Assembly (NCBI RefSeq): GCF_018812025.1
Contig: NC_063045.1
Location: 59,871,339-59,935,338 of the forward strand
DNA length: 64,000 nt
Reading direction: 5' to 3'
Source: Megalobrama amblycephala
Taxonomy: Eukaryota > Chordata > Actinopteri > Cypriniformes > Xenocyprididae
Made by a program: the position numbers and the translations under genes. The notes beneath the pieces are model-generated. The model was not told the DNA's origin. It did no database searches and saw only the letters and a list, made by a program, of their open reading frames with translations. This document shows, piece by piece, positions 1-15,000 of this stretch (the stretch's first letter is position 1; every line of letters starts with the position of its first letter).

Positions 1-87
1 TCTGAAACGAAGAGTTAAGAATGAATTATTTTTATTTTCTATAGAGAGCTGTGCATTCTCTTCAATTCTTAAAGGCGAGAGACTCAC

Positions 88-3000
88 TTCAACAAAGTAG
101 ACTAGATTCTCCAGTAAAAAGGGTTGTGTCTTGCTTTGACCATCTTTAACTTCTAATAGATCACCTTTACATTTTTCCAACATATCTGAAAAAGCATACA
201 GAAAGAAAAGTCAAACTAAAACCATTTGCAAGTTTTATTGGATAGTGAAAGTGGGCTTATTATGTTGGCTTGAGAAAGGCTTAATTAAGTATTAATCGAT
301 AATCAAAATAATAATTTGTTACAGAACACCAAACAGACATGTGCTTTGGCTCTTCTGACTCAGGCTGCCCATTCAGGCTTTCTCAAGTCAACATTGAAGT
401 TTGTTTACAAATATTAGCTTCTAGTTATTTTCCCTGCCCACAGACTTGGTTACATCAGCAGAAAATAATTTCAGAAGCATAGACAGTTATTTCATTTTAG
501 TAAAAAACAAAACAAAATTGATCTAAAACAATGTCATCCGATGACATTAAAAATGTGACAAATTAAATATGAATGTGCAAATATATTCAAGTAATTTTAA
601 ACAAAATGAATCCATAACATACCTTGAAGTTGTACTGCTAAAGACTTGAAAAGATTTGATATTTGTGTCTGAAGCTCTGTTGATTCATCTGAAAATACAA
701 AAGATTTACGTAATACATACAAGCATAACAGTCAAATTAAGGCATTAAAAATATTATGTAATATATTGTTTTTTATTTACATAATCATAATATGGAAATA
801 TAGCTGCAAGCAGCAATTGCAGGGCCAAGCACAACAACGGCACAATAAGCCAGCCAACAGCCAGCAATTAAAATACCTATTAAGATCATTTTAGGCAAAA
901 GAGCTGAAAAATTATCAAAAATTAGGATTTACTGGTTCATCACTTTCGTCCAATAGGTGGCGCTGTGACCAAATTAATGTGGTATGGTCAGAGTGAGGTG
1001 ACAATGACACTTGCAAAGTTTGGTGTCAATATGTCAAAGCATTGCAGAGATACAGCTTCAAGACTGGGTTTTGCATCATGCCTCAAATTTATTGCTCTGG
1101 TATATGAAAACAGTTTGATGTATCGACTTGAAATCCATAACTTTTTGTCGGCATGGTCTGAAGATGATACGGTTCGATTTTGGTGAAAATCAGAGAAACG
1201 GTCTAGGAGGAGTTCGAAAAAGTAGGTTTTTAAATAAAACCAATATGGCGGACAGGAAGTTCAGCCGACAAATTTGATATCTATGTTCTCAGCATCATCC
1301 AAGGAATCAACTGAGACCAGTTTCATTACAATCAGTTAATATAGTCAAAAGTTATTAACATTTTTGTAAATTTTGTTATAACTTTTGACCACAAGGTGGT
1401 GCTGCGCCAAAACTTTTTGAGTATTGTCAGGGCATGGTGCCAAAGACCCATACAGAGTTTCGTAACGATACGCTAATGCATTCGTAAAATACAGCTTTTT
1501 AAGCACAAAATTCAAAATGGCCGATATGGGAAAATTGGATATCATTCGACTCGGCATGATGCCCCGAATCCAACGAGACCAAATTAATGATTTTTGGACA
1601 AACCCATCAGAAGTTATAAGAAAAAATATCCATTTTTCGTATCTCCGGACCAGTAGGTGGCGTTGCGCCGAAACACTGCATGTTGCCTCAGGTCATGCTT
1701 GTGATGACATGTACCAAGTTTGGTCTGAATTCGATAAAGCGTTGCAGAGATACAGCCTTACGTCTATTTTTTCAAGCACTACGTACAATTCGTTCGCGTG
1801 TTTTTCGAAAACGGTTTGAGGAATCAACTTGAATTCCATAACTTTTTGTCGGCATCGTCTGAAGATGATCTGGTTCAATTTTTGTGAAAATCAGAGTAAA
1901 AAAAATTCGAAAAATGAGCTTTTTCAGAAAATTCAAAATGGCGGAAAAATTTTCATGGCGGAGAATGACATCATTGGGTGCAATCAATTTGTCTTGACCC
2001 AAGGAATCAGAGGAAAAAATAATTTTGTTTCTACTTTTGATAATAATAATAATTTGACTTTTATAACTTTTAATAATAATTTGAATTTTGTTGTACCCTT
2101 ACGGTTCAAAAGTTATTAGCATAAACATAAGTGCAACTTTGGACAGCTGGTGGCGCTAGAGGGATTGAGTTAGAGACTCCAAATTTGCTATGGACACAGT
2201 TCAGACTGTCCTCTAACTGTGGGCCAAATTTCACAACTTTTTACCATACGGTTCTATGGGCTCCCATAGACTTCAAGAGCGGAAGAAGAAGAATAATTAA
2301 AAAGAAATCTAACGATTACAATAGGTGCCTACGCACATTCAGTGCTTGGCCCCTAATAAAAATAATATAACAATACATGACAAATGATTAATATAATATA
2401 ATATAATATAATATAATATAATATAATCAATTTAATTGTTTTTAGTAGGATCTTATTCGATTTTTTACAATTTTTTCCAGGCCAGGAAAAAAAAAAAAAA
2501 AAAAAAAAAAAAATCACAATTTTTTAAATTTTCCTATCAATTCAATGATCGTAGCAGAATAAATTAACTAATAACTGACATGAAATCAAAAAGGATTGCC
2601 AAGATGATGAACGCTTCATAAAAGATCTGCTGTAATATCAAACTGTGCATAACGAGGTGTGAAGTAACGAACCCAGACCGGTGGTCTCGAGCTCCTGGAG
2701 GTGCAGAGGGAGCTGTAGGGAGGAGAGCTGACACTGACAGCAACCGCTGGACAGAGCCTGAGCCAGCCGAGACGACACGGGACCCAGAAACGGGTACTGA
2801 TGCTGTCAAACACAACATACAGTTTAAACAATAACACTACAGGTAGAGCATTTTACAAATCACTAGGACACATTTCTCAATACTTTAGTCACTTTTTCAA
2901 ACTCTTCACATACTCTTTACCAACTTTCATCTTGGCACAGCAGTAAATTTCACATTTGTTTTTAATGATCAGAAGACGCAATCATCTGGATCAACATGCA

Positions 3001-6000
3001 CATTGCACAATTTCTATATCCTAATTATTGTTAATGCAATTCATTTTTCCAGGAGCTCATTGCTTCTACGTTCAGTTAAACTGTTAACAGTGATTGTAAA
3101 TTAATTGCCTAAATTATTACATTATTTGCTAACTGCATTCTTTAAATTGTAATGTTGACATGCATTCTCTGTAAAGCTGCTTTGAAATGATATGTATCAT
3201 GAAAAGCGCTACACAAATAAATGTGAATTGAATTGAATTGATCCTTTAATGAAAATATTTTATGTTTTTTTTTTAACATTTTAAATATGAGGAAAGAACC
3301 TCATCTAAATATGAGGTTAAGGTATTTATATGACAAAATTATTTACAAAAAAGTCAAAATATGAATAAATACCATAATAGTATATAAACAACACTAGACC
3401 AAGACTTGATGCTAATAGTCAAAACTGGCTTTCTGATATCAATCTGGAGCTACTCAGCAAAAACTGAAATAGAAATGAAGCAACTGATAAAAACTGCATT
3501 CGCTAAACGGTCTCTTAACGGTTCTGACCTGGAGCTGTTTTTCCGTGAACTGTGTGGCCTGGTTTAACGTGTTTTCAAGCTGGGAGAGCAGTGACAGTAG
3601 AGAAGACGGTTTGGCTGCCACTCCATTTTCAGTCGTCTTCTCAGAGTTACGTGGTGCTGGCGGGTGAGTCATCGTGGAGACGCAGCCAATGAGCCGCAGA
3701 GTAAGCGACCGCAACCTTAGCCACAGGGTCTCGTCCTCTAGAGAGCGCTGCTTGTGCTCCTCGGTCAGCTGCCTACAATTTGTGACCAATATTATCATTA
3801 CTGAAACAGATAAATGTTTAAAGGTGACCTATTAGGCACTTTTTCAAAGTCTTGATGTTGTTTTTAGGCTCTACTTTCATTATTTTTCCCCTATTCTCCA
3901 TTGTTGCAGCTCCTCTCTTCCCAGTCTGTCAGTAACGCTCTGTTTAGTTCCTGTCTCTATGAAGCCCCTCCTTCTGAAAAGCACTCTGTGCTCTGATTGG
4001 TCGGTTGGAGCAGTGTGTTGTGATTGGTCAAGCGCTTCGAGCTTGTTTGGGAAATGTCCCGCCCCTTACCGTAACCACCAGTTTCAACACACTACTAACT
4101 AACTCAACCAGGCCCCGCCACTTTATTCTGCATATGAATTATTTAAATGAGGAATATTGTGACGTGTTTGTTCCCGGAAGAAAACTCAAGACTACAATGG
4201 AGGCGTTTGAGGGAGTTCAGAAACAGTGACACTGATATAGAGAAGAACTCCTGCTGGATGGGACTAACAGCAACATTACAAACTAAAGAACATGTAAAAA
4301 AGCACAATAAATCCTCTTTAAAACGTGTGATAGTTCGGAAGGGTTTGTCTCATCGTACCGGTCTTTAGGGTTCCAGCTGACGAGGACAGTCAGGTCACGG
4401 TTGTCCCTTAAGTTGTCCCACGGGATGTCGTCCTCTTCCGGACATAGAGACATTGATTTTACGCTCTCCTCTAGAGGGGATGATCTGTGAATTGACAAGA
4501 CGACAATGAATCCTCAAAATATAATCCCGACAGTGACTTCTAAAAGGCAGTAAATACGACAGGGAAAGATGGAGGGACTAACATGTCGGCTTCCAGGAAG
4601 AGGTCCAGCAGCATCCTCTCTGTGCGCACCTGGGCAAAGTGCAGCGAGTGATTGAGTCGGTTCCTGAAGGCGATGAACTCTGGGATTTTCTCAAAAGCAC
4701 CATACTTATATGCTTGAATAATGTATTCTGAGGTCTGCAGGAACAAACACACGGCAGAAGCATGAGCGAGAGTACATGATGACAGAATGGTCATTTTGAT
4801 TCTGTGCATAAAGAACAACAGCAGCGTACATCTTTCTGGTTCGAGTGAAAAAACCTGAGGGAGAAGTTACAAGACTGGGAAGCAGCAGCAAACTGGCCCA
4901 AAGACTCTGCATAGCGGGTCAATAAATACCTGGACAAAGACAGAACCAAAAGAACAGTATTAGCATGGGTGATATTTGACAAGGAACCTTTGTAAAAAAT
5001 AATAAACTGCTAAATGTAAGTAAATTTAACTTAAGGCGTACTGTGATGTACTAAAATAACGTAATAGAGTCTTCGATACCAAGTTGGTACTGAAATTTTA
5101 AAAATGTGATGCTTTGAGCGCTGTTGAGTGGATCTGTAAACACCTCTGATTGGCCATTGTGTTCACACGCTCAACATACACTATATTGCCAAAAGTATTG
5201 GGACACCCCTCCAAATCATTCAATTCAGGTGTTCCAATCACTTCCATGGCCACAGGTGTATAAAATCAAGCACCTAGGCATGCAGACTGCTTCTACAAAC
5301 ATTTGTGAAAGAATGGGTCTCTCTCAGGAGAGTGAATTCAAGCATGGTACTGTGATAGGTTGCCACTTGTGAAATAAGTCCATTCGTGAAATTTCCTCAC
5401 TACTAAATATTCCATGGTCAACTGTTAGTGGTATCATAAAGTGGAAGCAATTGGGAACAACAGCAACTCAGCCACGAAGTGGTAGGCCACGTAAAATCAC
5501 AGAGCGGGGTCAGCGCATGCTGAAAAGTCGCCAACTTTCTCCAGATTCAATAGCTACAGACCTCCAAACTTCATAGACAGTGCGTAGAGAGCTTCATGGA
5601 ATGGGTTTCCATGGCCGAGCAGCTGCATCCAAGCCTTACATCACCAAGTGCAATGCAAAGCGTTGGATGCAATGGTGTAAAGCATGCCGCCACTGGACTC
5701 TAGAGCAGTGGAGACGTGTTCTCTGGAGTGACCAATCACGCTTCTCCGTCTGGCAAACCAATGAACGAGTCTGGGTTTGGCGGTTGCCAGGAGAACGGTA
5801 CTTGCCTGACTGCATTGTGCCAAGTGTAAAGTTTGGTGGAGCGGGGATTATGGTGTGGGGTTGTTTTTCAGGGGTTGGGCTTGAACCCTTAGTTCCAGTG
5901 AAAGGAACTCTTAATGCTTCAGCATACCAAGACATTTTGGAATTTCATGCTCCCAACTTTGTGGAAACAGTTTGGGGATGGCCCCTTCCTGTTCCAACAT

Positions 6001-9000
6001 GACTGCGCACCAGTGCACAAAGCAAGGTTCATAAAAACCATGGGTGAGCGAGTTTGGTGTGGAGGAACTTGACTGGCCTGCACAGAGTCCTGACCTCAAC
6101 CCGATAGAGCACCTTTGGGATGAATTAGAGCGGAGACTGTGAGCCAGACCTTCTCGCCAACATCAATGCCTGACCTCACAAATACACTTCTAGAAGAATG
6201 GTCAAAAATTCCCATAAACACACTCTTAAACCTTGTGGAAAGTCTTCCCAGAAGAGTTGAGGCTGTTATAGCTGCAAAGGGTGGGCCAACTCCATATTAA
6301 ACCCTACGGTTTGAGAATGGGATTTCATTAAAGTTCATGTGCACATAAAGGCAGGCGTCCCAAAACTTTTGGCAATATAGTGAATATGTCTGTGATTGGC
6401 TACAATGATCAATGCACAGGAGTGTTTGTGTCTTATCTAGCGAAACAATCGGTAATTAAAAAAATAAAATAAAATAAAATTATACACTTTTTAACCACAA
6501 ATGCTCGTCTTGCACTGCTCTGAGATGTGCCATGCATTACGTAATCACGTTGAAAAGGTCACGCGTGATGTCAGAAGTACTAAGTCAAACACCCTTTACA
6601 AAAAAAAGGTAAAACAACGATGTCGGACGATTTTGAAGTTGGAGGAGAAAATGAGATGGAGTTTTTCGCCCTACCGTAGTACTTCCACCTACGTCACGTC
6701 AAGACAAGCATTTGTGGTTAAAAAGTATATGATTTTTTTTTTTTTGAAAATGGCCAATTGTTTCGCTAGATTAGACCCTTATTCCTCGTCTGGGATCGTG
6801 TAGAGCTCTTTGAAGCTGCAGTGAAACTGCTGGACCTTCAACCCGTTGAACCCCAGTGAACTATATGGAGAAAAATCCTGGAAAGTTTCTCAAAAACCTT
6901 AATTTCTTTTCGACTGAAGAAACAAAGGCAAACATCTTGGATGACATGGGGGTGAGCGAATGATCAGGAAATTTTAATTCCGAAGTGAACTAATCCTTTA
7001 ATATGATGTCCTAAAAATTGAATCTTGCAAAAGAACTGCTCTTTAAAATTTAGAATAAGGTGCACTGATAAACTATGCACAATAAGACAAAGAACAAAAA
7101 AATGATTTAATGTCATCTTTAACATATTAATAAAAGACATATTTGTTCCCTGTAGTCGCTGTGTTCTTACCCTATGGTGTCGTGCTGGACGTGTTTGGCG
7201 TCCAGGCCGGAGTAAAGATCTACCACCGGCTCAAAAGCCCCCAGACGGCAGTACAGAAGCAAAAGCAGCAGTTTGAACTGAGCGTTGGAGGAACTGTGGG
7301 AAAGACCTTCTTCTAACATCCCCAGACACTGCCACAACATGTTCTGATCACCTAACAACACAGACACCACACTCGTTCATCAATAACATGAAGGGTTTTA
7401 ATCAAAACTGATTCTAAAAATGAGAAGCACACGCACCCGTCTCCATCCACAGGTCGATATAGACATGAGCCGCCATGAGACAGTACATATCTGAGAACTG
7501 GAGCTCTGTTTTTAAACAGGACTTCCCTAGAGCAGAAGTAAAACAGGAAATGGTAAGTCTGCTGTAAAACAGAACATTATAGGTCAATTAAAATATGTCA
7601 ATGAATAGAAAATATGATAAGTGCTTGCCGTGGAAAATGTAAGATGCTGGTATTTTCACAGATTATGTCATTTAATAAGGAAGAAATTTGAATAGTCCAA
7701 CCTGCCTAGTCATCTGCTTACCGAACTGTAAGCCGTGCCGGTAATGCGCCTTCAGTTCTTTGATGAGGCCCAGTTTGCCCTCGGTGTTGAGAGCATGCTG
7801 TAGACCCAGACAGCGGCTGAGCTGCGTCACACACAAATGTCTCTGCAGAGCCCGCGTGTCTCCTGGGAGAGCAACACCATCCTCTCCAGGAGCAGCCAGC
7901 GGCACGGCCTCCATTAGCCTGTTGATGAACTGAGACAGTCGCAAGAAAGTTAGAAACACTCAAGAACGTCTCTTCTTGTCTAAGTGTTCTGTTCTAAAAT
8001 AGAATAAGCTGCAAAAATAAATAAATAAAAATTGTGATAATGTATATGTGAGAGTATACCTAAATTTATATACACACCGATCAGGCATATCATTATGACC
8101 ACCTTCCTAATATTGTGTTGGTCCACCTTTTGCTGCTAAAACAGCCCTGACCCGTCGAGGCATGGACTCCTCTAGACCCCTGAAGGTGTGCTGTGGTATC
8201 TGCACCAAGATGTTAGCAGCAGATCCTTTAAGTCCTTTAAGTTGTGAGGTGGAGCCTCCATGGATCGGACTTGTTTGTTCAGCACATCCCACAGATGCTC
8301 GATTGGATTGAGATCTGGGGAATTTGGAGGCCAAGTCAACACCTCAAACTCGTTGTTGTGCTCCTCAAACCATTCCTGAACCATTTCCGCTTTGTGGCAG
8401 GGCGCATTATCCTGCTGAAAGAGGCCACAGCCACCAGGGAATACCGTTTCCATGAAAGGGTGTACATGGACTGCAACAAGATTTCCCAGGTTGCCTCCGC
8501 CGGCTTGTCTTCTTCCCATAGTGCATACTGGTGCCCATGTGTTCCCCAGATAAGTGACGCACAAGCACCCGGCCATCCACGTGATGTAAAAGAAAACATG
8601 ATTCATCAGACCAGGCCACCTTCTTCCATTGCTCCGTGGTCCAGTTCTGATGCTCACGTGACCACTGTTGGCTCTTTCGGCGGTGGACAGGGGTCAGCAT
8701 GGGCACCCTGACTGGTCTGCAGCTATGCAGCTCCATACGCAACAAACTGTGATGCACTGTGTATTCTGACACCTTTCTATCAGAACCAGCATTAACTTCT
8801 TGAGCAGTTTGAGCTACAGTAGCTCGTCTGTTAGATCGGACCACACGGACCAGCCTTCGCTCCCCACGTGCATCAATGAGTCTTGGCCGTCCATGACCCT
8901 GTCGCCGGTTCACCACTGTTGAACCACTTTTGATAGATACTGACCACTGCAGACCGGGAACACCCCACAAGAGCTGCAGTTTTGGAGATGCTCTGATCCA

Positions 9001-12000
9001 GTCATCTAGCCATCACAATTTGGCCCTTGTCAAACTCGCTCAAATCCTTACGCTTGCCCATTTTTCCTGCTTCTAACACATCAACTTTGAGGACAAAATG
9101 TACACTTGCTGCCTAATATTTCCACTAACAGGTGGCCGTGATGAAGAGATAATCAGTGTTATTCACTTCACCCGTCAGTGCTCATAATGTTATGCCTGAT
9201 CTGTGTATATGCATTGCATCTTGTCACGCTTACCTGCACATGTTGGTCAGGTGCGAGTAGATCCAGAAAGATCTTCAGGTCAGTGATGCAACATGGCTTG
9301 TCTCCAAACTTCACAAAGAACTGGAACATGAGCTCAAGAGGTTCACCTGCATCATGTTGGGAAACCATGTCAGAAACACATAGCAAACATACAGACTGTG
9401 CTGTGTGTAAACCGCCACAACCCATCCTGTACCTAGCTGCTGTGCTTCAGGACAGCTCCGCTCTCTGAGCCGTCTGATGAGCTCCAGACGGGCCAGGTAC
9501 GGTCCTCTCAGATGCTTCGACTCCTTTGCATCTTCTGTGGCCAGTCGCTCCTCCATGAAGCTGATGGACTGAGCTACGGAGGCGTGCACCTCCCCTTCTG
9601 CACAACTGCAACACAGAGAGCAACACCACAGCATGCATGAGACCGTGAGACAGGATGTGTTCAGAATGGCACACTACTTTATCACTACTTTATTACTGTA
9701 TCACCGACAGGCGGTATACAATGCAGTGTACTTGACCTTTCATTTCCAGTGTGACAAATGCTTTCCCAGCTAAATGTTTGCATGCAATTAACTTTTTACG
9801 TACTGAGCTCCTTCCTGTGGAGGCGTCCAGCTCTGATCAATGAGGTGGAACAAAGAGTCAAAATATAGCAAGTAGAACTGCCAGTCATCAGGGCTGCAGA
9901 GAGAAACAAAACCTACCGATTAACACCTTATGTACGTAACGAAAATTCATTGCTAAACTGGAACAACCTCACTCAGACGCAGCTATTTATGTTTAAGGAA
10001 CAGAAAGACAACTGATCAGGAGTGAACTCACTTTTTTAGGAGCAGCTTGCAGGACAGAGCGTTGCACTCGGCCCAGCGCTCCAGACGGCGATACAGCATC
10101 ATGCATTTGTTCTCACGGCTCTGCAGTTCACTGGTCAGCTTCTCTGAGGGAGAAAAACACAAAGCAAAATGAGACACAAAGCTAAGAGACATTAAAATAT
10201 GCAGATAAAAATCAACTGGAAGGTTGCACATTCTTTGCAATACAAATGTTAATGGTAGAAGCTCATAGTACACTCCAAACCTTTGGAGTCTGTAAGATTT
10301 TTTTAACTCACTTTAGAGTTTCTCCACATAAACAGAAAACATACAATTACAGACACTATTGACTATCATATCTGTATTAATATATTAGTTTGGCTAGTAG
10401 TTTTTGGTTTGGTATCAAAATTGGAAGCAAGAATTGTGAAATTACACTAGTATTTGAAATATGGTGTCATAACCTTATTTATTAAGGTTGCATTTATCAT
10501 TTATTTATTTATCCCCGCCTCCCGAATTCCATTTTTTCGGGATTCCTTTTTTTCCTCTGTTTTAATTTATGGGACTCCATTTTGAATGAATGAATGAATG
10601 AATGAATGAATGAGGCATTTACATAGCGCATTTTAAAGGTCAAATTAAATTTTAGTAATCAAAAAGCATGTCTAGTAATTAAAATCATGACACTTTAATA
10701 ACAATTTATAAGTTTCACAAAAATAAAATGTAAGGCCTTATGAAATAAATTTTTTCCCCCTCAAATTCTATTTTATTGGTACCAAATTCTGTGTTTTTTG
10801 TTTTAAGTTTTCTGGATTCCATTTTAAATGGTTTAATCAATTTTAATGATCAAAAAGCATGTCTAATTAATTAAATTCATAAAAACAAAATTTATTATTA
10901 TTTTTTTTTTTTTAAGTCATTATCAGATGTGTTGTTTTTGATTTTTCAGAAATTCTGTGTTGTGTATTTAAATTTTTCTGGCAATAAAAAGAAGGCAACA
11001 AACAAAAATTTAATTTATCTTTTAATCATATGATATTAAACTTTTTTTGTCAAACAAAGTGCTGCACAACAGAGCTTTACTGTTAAAATTAAAACATGGA
11101 AGAAAATTGGGATTATTCCTTTAAATAAATTAATTGCGTTTTAATAATTATTTAATATTATTATCAGTGTCACTATTACTCCATTGAGACATAACTAAAT
11201 TCTTCTGTACAACATTAAAATGTTTCTGTCACAGTTTCTTTAAGTTAAGCCGAACATTTATTTTGACAGGTTGCCATGAAGACCTTTGAGTTTCTGTGCG
11301 TTTATGATATGATGATAATTTTTCTCAAATGAAATGGTAAAATGCTCATGAAGTGACTCTCAGAGAGGCTCTGGAGATGAAGTTCATGCATTCATGTCCT
11401 CTTATAGTGAGGAAGCAGGGGCTGAAAACATCGCGAGCATCACGTGTGCTTCAGTGTGTAAATGAAACCGTGCATCTGCGCCATTCATTCACACAGAGAC
11501 ACAGAACATGCAAGTATTCATATGTAAATAGTCTTTTTGCGATGTAATATTCACAGACACTAGTCTATACCACGATTTGATTTAAGTGTACTGACCTACT
11601 TTTTACTTATTCATCAAAAATTTGACAAATTCCATCTTTTATGAATGGATTCCGCGATTCCGTCCTTGTTTTCTGCATCACGGAAATCAAAGGGCCCTAT
11701 TTATTGCTTCTCTGTGGTGGGGACACTGAAAATTTTGGCAGGAAAAGTAACAATTTGAACCATTGGCCCGAAAAAAAAAAATCTTTGCATTAAGCCCTGT
11801 TGACAGTAATATTTTAAATAAAAAGAGATGTGAACTATAACTTTGTTTACATGGAGTAAAAACACCAGGCATTGGAAACTACCGTTCATTTTTACATTCT
11901 TATCATCTCTGGTAATTGACAGCATGCCACACAAGCAATATAAAGACATTCAACTGGAAATAACCCAGAATATTCCTTTGAAGAACACACATTTTTTTCC

Positions 12001-15000
12001 CCCTCACCTCCGAGTGGCCCCTGAACCACCTCCAGCGCCTCCACATATTTCCCCAAACGCTCCAAGATCATGAAGTACAGCTGGACCTGGAACAGCCCAT
12101 GGAAAATGCGTCATGAACTTTATACGGCTGAAATAAACAGAAACAGATTATCGATAACACGTCCTACCTCAGCTTCTGCCTCGATTTTCTCCTCCTTAAC
12201 CATTTTCTCCACCATACGCTCAGCTAACGGCAGGAACATGGTGTGAGAGAGCTTTTCATCTTGTGCCGAGATGGCCTGAAACACATATGACATGGCAGAT
12301 GTTGGAGAAGTGTACTGATTTTTATACATAAAAAGGCAATTTTATACATTTATTTTGATCTGCATGATGTGTATTGTTTATGCAAATAAGAAAACAATCA
12401 TACCTGCATCACCAAGCTCATGACCGACCAGAAGTAATACGGGTTTTTGGGGACAATTTTATACAGCGCCATTCCAGCCTGTCAGAAGTGCAGAGACAGA
12501 AAAGTCTAAACAATGATTTTGGAGGTTCACAATTAATCATGAAGCCCTATTTAAACCAAAATCTCAATTTCAAATTGTGATTAACAAATTGCAAAGGCTG
12601 CGATTTAATTAAATAAATATACGTGCTGCATGTTGCATGAGTGAAGCGCAACACTGTGTTCATTTACACGCAAGCAGTTCATGATCTGGGGTCTCATTTA
12701 TAAAGCGTGCGTACGCACAAAACAGGGCTGGAAACGTGCGTACGCCAGTTCCCACGCAAAGGTTGTGATCTATAAAAACAAACTTGACGGGAGAATGTGC
12801 GCACCTTTAAGCAAACTTTGAGCCGTGCGTACGCACATTCTGGAGACAAAAGTGATATGAATTGACATAGTAGATGTGCTACTTTCGATCACTTTTCCAG
12901 TGACACGCTGTTTTAATGACAGCGAGGAGCGCTGGGAGCACAATAATTCCTCTTTAAACTAAACTGCAGATGTTATGACAAAATATTTTTTCGAGAATGA
13001 CGATCAGTGATGCACACTTAACTTAGATATTATGGAAGACACTGCTGGATTCGGTGGTCGAACGGTCCGTTGTCCAGTTTGAATAGGTCCAATAATATCT
13101 TACTGTACAACCACAGCTGCAGGAGGTGTTGATGTCGTGTGAAGGATCTTCAAACAATTACCATTTGAAGGATATAATTTGAGGAAAACGGTAAGATTTG
13201 CATGTTTTCTTTTTAAAATACTTTGTCAGTGACGCGCCGTTTCGGACAATTGTATTTACACTGCAATAAATAAGTAGTCCGATCTGTTTCCACTAAAAAT
13301 AGCCTATAAAATTCCTAAAAGATATGTTCACCTTATCAGCAAAACTGCATAAATCTGATTTGAATTGTTTAAAACTATAAAATACTATCTGGCCAGTGGA
13401 AATGAATGAATCAACTCTATTCTAAAACCTTTATCTGAAGTATTTTATACAAATTTTGTTTTTATGGATATTTTGATATATTTATTCTAAAACATAAAGA
13501 GGATATTGGATGATCTTTATCAATATAATGTGTGGCACAAATTGCATTTATAGTCCATATCTAATATTTTCCAATGTCTTGTACCTTTGACAGTGTTAAC
13601 CGTGAATGTCACGTGGATGGGAATATGTATGGAAATGATATGCAGATGAGGTTATGCATAGTAAAACTAGGCGTCGTAAGCTCCATATATGGTGATTTCG
13701 GGGAGGAGACAGGGTGGAGATGCACGTACGCACAATTTTCCGCTGAGTGGGATTTATAAAGGGATTTGTGTGCAGGTTCTGGCGTACGCATGGTTTTATA
13801 AATCTGATTTTTTTTGTGCGTACGCAGAATCTAGCTTTTGCGCGTACATACAATTTTAGTAGGGATCCTACGCACAGTTTTATAAATGAGACCCCTGGTG
13901 TTTTCAGTGTCTTGGTTCACAGTAAACGCTGCTCCACACACTACATCTCTGCATCTGCTCCGAGTTTGAGACGCTTATAACATGCATTTAAGAGCGCAAC
14001 ATGCGCCAACCATCTTTCCAAAATTGCAATGCTCTTATAAAGCAGCTGTTGCCAATAAAAGAGAAGCTTTAAAGGGATAGTTCACCCAAAAATTCTGTCA
14101 TCATTTACTCTACCAAAACTTGTATGAATTTCTGTCTTCTGCTGAACACAAAAGGAGATATTTTGAAGAATATGGGTAAAAGAAACAGGCCCCATTGACT
14201 TGCATAGTATGTGAAAAAAATACAAAATACTATGGAAGTCAATGGGGTCCATCAACTCTTTTTTTTTTTTTTTTTTACCCATATTCTTCAAAATATCTTC
14301 TTTTGTGTTCAGCAGAAGAAAGAAATTCATACAGGTTTGGAACAACATGAGGGTGAGTAAATGATGACAGAATTTTCATTTTTGGGTGAACTATCCCTTT
14401 AAGGGCTCCCTGCGGTTTACCGCCAAAATAAAAGACCAATAGTTTGAAAATGCATAAATTAAGAAAGCCATAAATATTAGTACTATAAAATCTTTTTTTT
14501 TATAAATAATGACAGTGAAATTACAGTAAAATTTTATATTTTAATTTGTAATAATAATAATAATAATAATTTTTTATAGTCATAATTATATTTATTCACA
14601 ACTTTTATGCCCATACTTTGCAGCCCTACAAACAAGCACTGCAAACATTTTAAATAGCAATTGCAATTATTTCCCCCCCCAAATTAAGCTTAACTTAAAG
14701 GGTTAGTTCATCCAAAAAAAAAAAAAAAAAGAAAGAAGAAAATTCTGTCATTAATTACTCGCCTTTTTGTCGTTCCAAACCAATAAAGTTCATCTTCAGA
14801 CCATAAATTAAGATATTTTTGAGGTTTTTTGTTATCTCCCATAGAAAGCAACATATAAAAACCTCTCAGATTTCATCAAAAATATCTTAATTTTTGTGTT
14901 GCGAAGATGAACGAAGGTCTTACAGGTGTGGAACGTCATGAGGGTGATTTCATTTTTGGTTGAACTAACCCTTTAATAATATAAACAGGACATAATGATT

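Noticed and set aside
2640..2672. In-frame stop after the naa25 exon 2796-2673, suggesting a truncated protein
   Set aside because: A GT donor at 2672-2671 precedes the stop, and joining to 688-623 restores the family sequence.
2564..2837. Minus-strand open frames of 73-84 codons over a naa25 exon
   Set aside because: They read through or shift frame from the exon at 2796-2673. The spliced phase to 688 matches NAA25; the longer frames do not.
5636..5935. Minus-strand open frames opposite the first Tc1
   Set aside because: Antisense of the transposase, which carries the DDE-type motifs on the plus strand.
8244..8711. Plus-strand 155-codon open frame
   Set aside because: Antisense of the decayed Tc1 transposase at 8073-9205.
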